DNA of 8,341 nt from Actinomycetes bacterium (lineage in GTDB: Bacteria > Actinomycetota > Actinomycetes > Actinomycetales > Cellulomonadaceae): positions 1-8,341 of the forward strand of contig JAEZAR010000217.1 in the NCBI GenBank assembly GCA_023430425.1, read 5' to 3'. A model generated the notes under the pieces. The model ran no database searches. It was not told the DNA's origin and saw only the letters and a list, made by a program, of their open reading frames with translations. Shown here piece by piece: positions 7,263 through 8,341 of this stretch (within the stretch, counting starts at the first letter, position 1; each line of letters begins with the position of its first letter). The translations under genes were made by a program, and so were the position numbers.

Positions 7263-7298
7263 ATCGTGCCGCCCGGGAGCGGCGCGGTCGAGAGCCGC

Positions 7299-8341
7299 CT
7301 ATGCGCCGCGCGCGTGCAGCTCGGCCGCCGTGGGCGGGTCCGCGCCAGGCCGGGAGACGGTGATCGCCGCCGCGAGGGCGCAGCGCTCGAGCACGGGCCG
7401 CAGCGCCGCGACGGTCGCGGTGCGCAGGGCGGGCCGCCGGTCGGGACCGATGAGGCCGGCGCTCCACAACCCGTCCAGCAGGGCCGCCATGAAGGCGTCC
7501 CCGGCCCCCACCGTGTCCGCCACGGCGACGGGCACGGCGGCCACCTCGACCCGGAGCCCGTCGGCGCCGAGCGCGAGCGCACCCTCGGCCCCGCGGGTGA
7601 CGACGACGAGCGCGGGCCCGGCGTGCGACCAGACCTCGGCCAGCCCGATCGGGTCCTCCGGTGCGAGCCACGCCAGGTCGTCCTCGCTCACCTTCACCAC
7701 GTCGGCCAGCTCGACGACGCGCTCGACGAGCGGACGGGTCAGCTCGGGCGGGGGCATGAGGGAGGGACGCAGGTTGGGGTCGTAGGTGAGCGTCGCCGAG
7801 TCGCGGTGCGCCTGCAGGATCCGGACGACGTCCGACGCGCCCGGCTCGACGACGGCCGCGATGGACCCCGTGTGCACCGCGACCGGGGGGCCGGGCGGGG
7901 AGGCCCAGCGCTCGGGCACGCGCCAGGTGACGTCGAAGTCGTAGGTCGCGCCGCCGTCCGGGTCCAGGTGCGCAGTGGCGACCGATGTGCGCTCCGCGCC
8001 GTCCGAGCCCGGCACCATCGCGGCGCCGGACGCGGCGAGGTGCTCGGCGATCCGCCGGCCACGGTCGTCCACGCCCACCCACGTCAGCAGGTCCGCGCCG
8101 CGGCCGAGCCGCGCCAGGCCGAGCGCGACGTTGGCCGGGCTGCCCCCCGGGTGCTCCGTGGTCGAGCCGTCCGCCCGCCGCACCACGTCGACCAGCGCCT
8201 CGCCGATGACGAGCACGCGGCCCTCGCCCGCCGCCACGGCGACGTCGGGCGAGCCCTCCACCGCGGGGTCGAGCTCGCGCTCGAGGACCTCGACGGAGGG
8301 CTCGGGCGGAGCCGGGACGGCCGTGGGCTCGGGTGTCGGCG
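7299..8341 (-). CDS. PfkB-family carbohydrate kinase (fructokinase-like), N-terminus beyond the right edge
   Basis: This enzyme transfers phosphate from ATP to a sugar, probably fructose or a related hexose, in the cytosol. Numbered from the GTG at 8261, the kinase domain shows VIGEALVDVV (18-27), the first PfkB signature region HPGGSPANVALGLARLG (37-53), YDPNLRPSL (160-168), KVSEDDLAWL (190-199) and the second signature DTVGAGDAF (249-257) with catalytic Asp255. The stop is TAG at 7299. The frame stays open from 8261 to the edge with third positions nearly all G/C and A/T concentrated in second positions, as in real genes here. I therefore read it as coding. It adds a Pro/Glu-rich stretch (PTPEPTAVPAPPEPSVEVLE). 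Alternative starts are GTG at 8261 and GTG at 8216, the latter giving a family-typical MLVIGEALVDV. Substrate specificity is not certain. Confidence 0.85.
   Translation of the reverse strand, partial: PTPEPTAVPAPPEPSVEVLERELDPAVEGSPDVAVAAGEGRVLVIGEALVDVVRRADGSTTEHPGGSPANVALGLARLGRGADLLTWVGVDDRGRRIAEHLAASGAAMVPGSDGAERTSVATAHLDPDGGATYDFDVTWRVPERWASPPGPPVAVHTGSIAAVVEPGASDVVRILQAHRDSATLTYDPNLRPSLMPPPELTRPLVERVVELADVVKVSEDDLAWLAPEDPIGLAEVWSHAGPALVVVTRGAEGALALGADGLRVEVAAVPVAVADTVGAGDAFMAALLDGLWSAGLIGPDRRPALRTATVAALRPVLERCALAAAITVSRPGADPPTAAELHARGA

Noticed and set aside
7211..7582. N-terminal extension of the DUF1761 frame into the kinase gene
   Set aside because: The extension overlaps the kinase coding sequence out of frame. 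The ATG at 7210 has a near-perfect Shine-Dalgarno sequence and starts exactly at the family N-terminus.
1..8341. A defence, toxin-antitoxin or biosynthetic island
   Set aside because: Every confident gene belongs to central metabolism, sugar transport or a small membrane family. No composition break, integrase, tRNA or transposase is visible.

Overview
The window is very GC-rich, with codon third positions almost all G or C and several GTG starts. It has the compact gene packing of a chromosomal segment from a high-GC actinobacterium, most like the Cellulomonas / Micrococcales group; this taxonomic call is inference. It looks like ordinary chromosome: no mobile element, CRISPR array, tRNA or rRNA is visible.

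Layout. (1) Positions 1-2074, minus strand: a two-gene unit in which a beta-class carbonic anhydrase precedes class II fumarase (fumC), joined by a 4-base ATGA overlap. Only the last few fumC residues run off the left edge. (2) Positions 2075-2216: a divergent intergenic region that must hold the promoters of both flanking transcription units. (3) Positions 2217-6778, plus strand: a complete sugar ABC importer made of a lipoprotein binding protein, two permeases and an ATPase. Its gene order and the binding-protein sequence match the mycobacterial trehalose importer LpqY-SugA-SugB-SugC. The first three genes are tightly packed. sugC is set off by a 101-base linker containing an 80-base stretch with no T. 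(4) Positions 6791-7210, minus strand: a small four-helix membrane protein of the DUF1761 type, convergent with sugC across 12 bases. (5) Positions 7299-8341, minus strand: a PfkB-family sugar kinase resembling fructokinases. Its frame stays open to the right edge and encodes a Pro/Glu-rich N-terminal extension, so its start is probably outside the window.

How they work together. The importer binds a disaccharide, probably trehalose, outside the membrane and moves it in at the cost of ATP. No trehalase, trehalose synthase or phosphorylase and no sugar-responsive regulator is present to confirm the substrate. The kinase would phosphorylate a hexose, but it is on the opposite strand and need not serve this importer. 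Carbonic anhydrase and fumarase are plausibly linked through bicarbonate supply and C4-acid metabolism. I found no convincing undescribed system. The most unusual points are the T-free linker, the long charged tail of the ATPase, the 14-codon ORF bridging sugA and sugB, and the kinase N-terminal extension.
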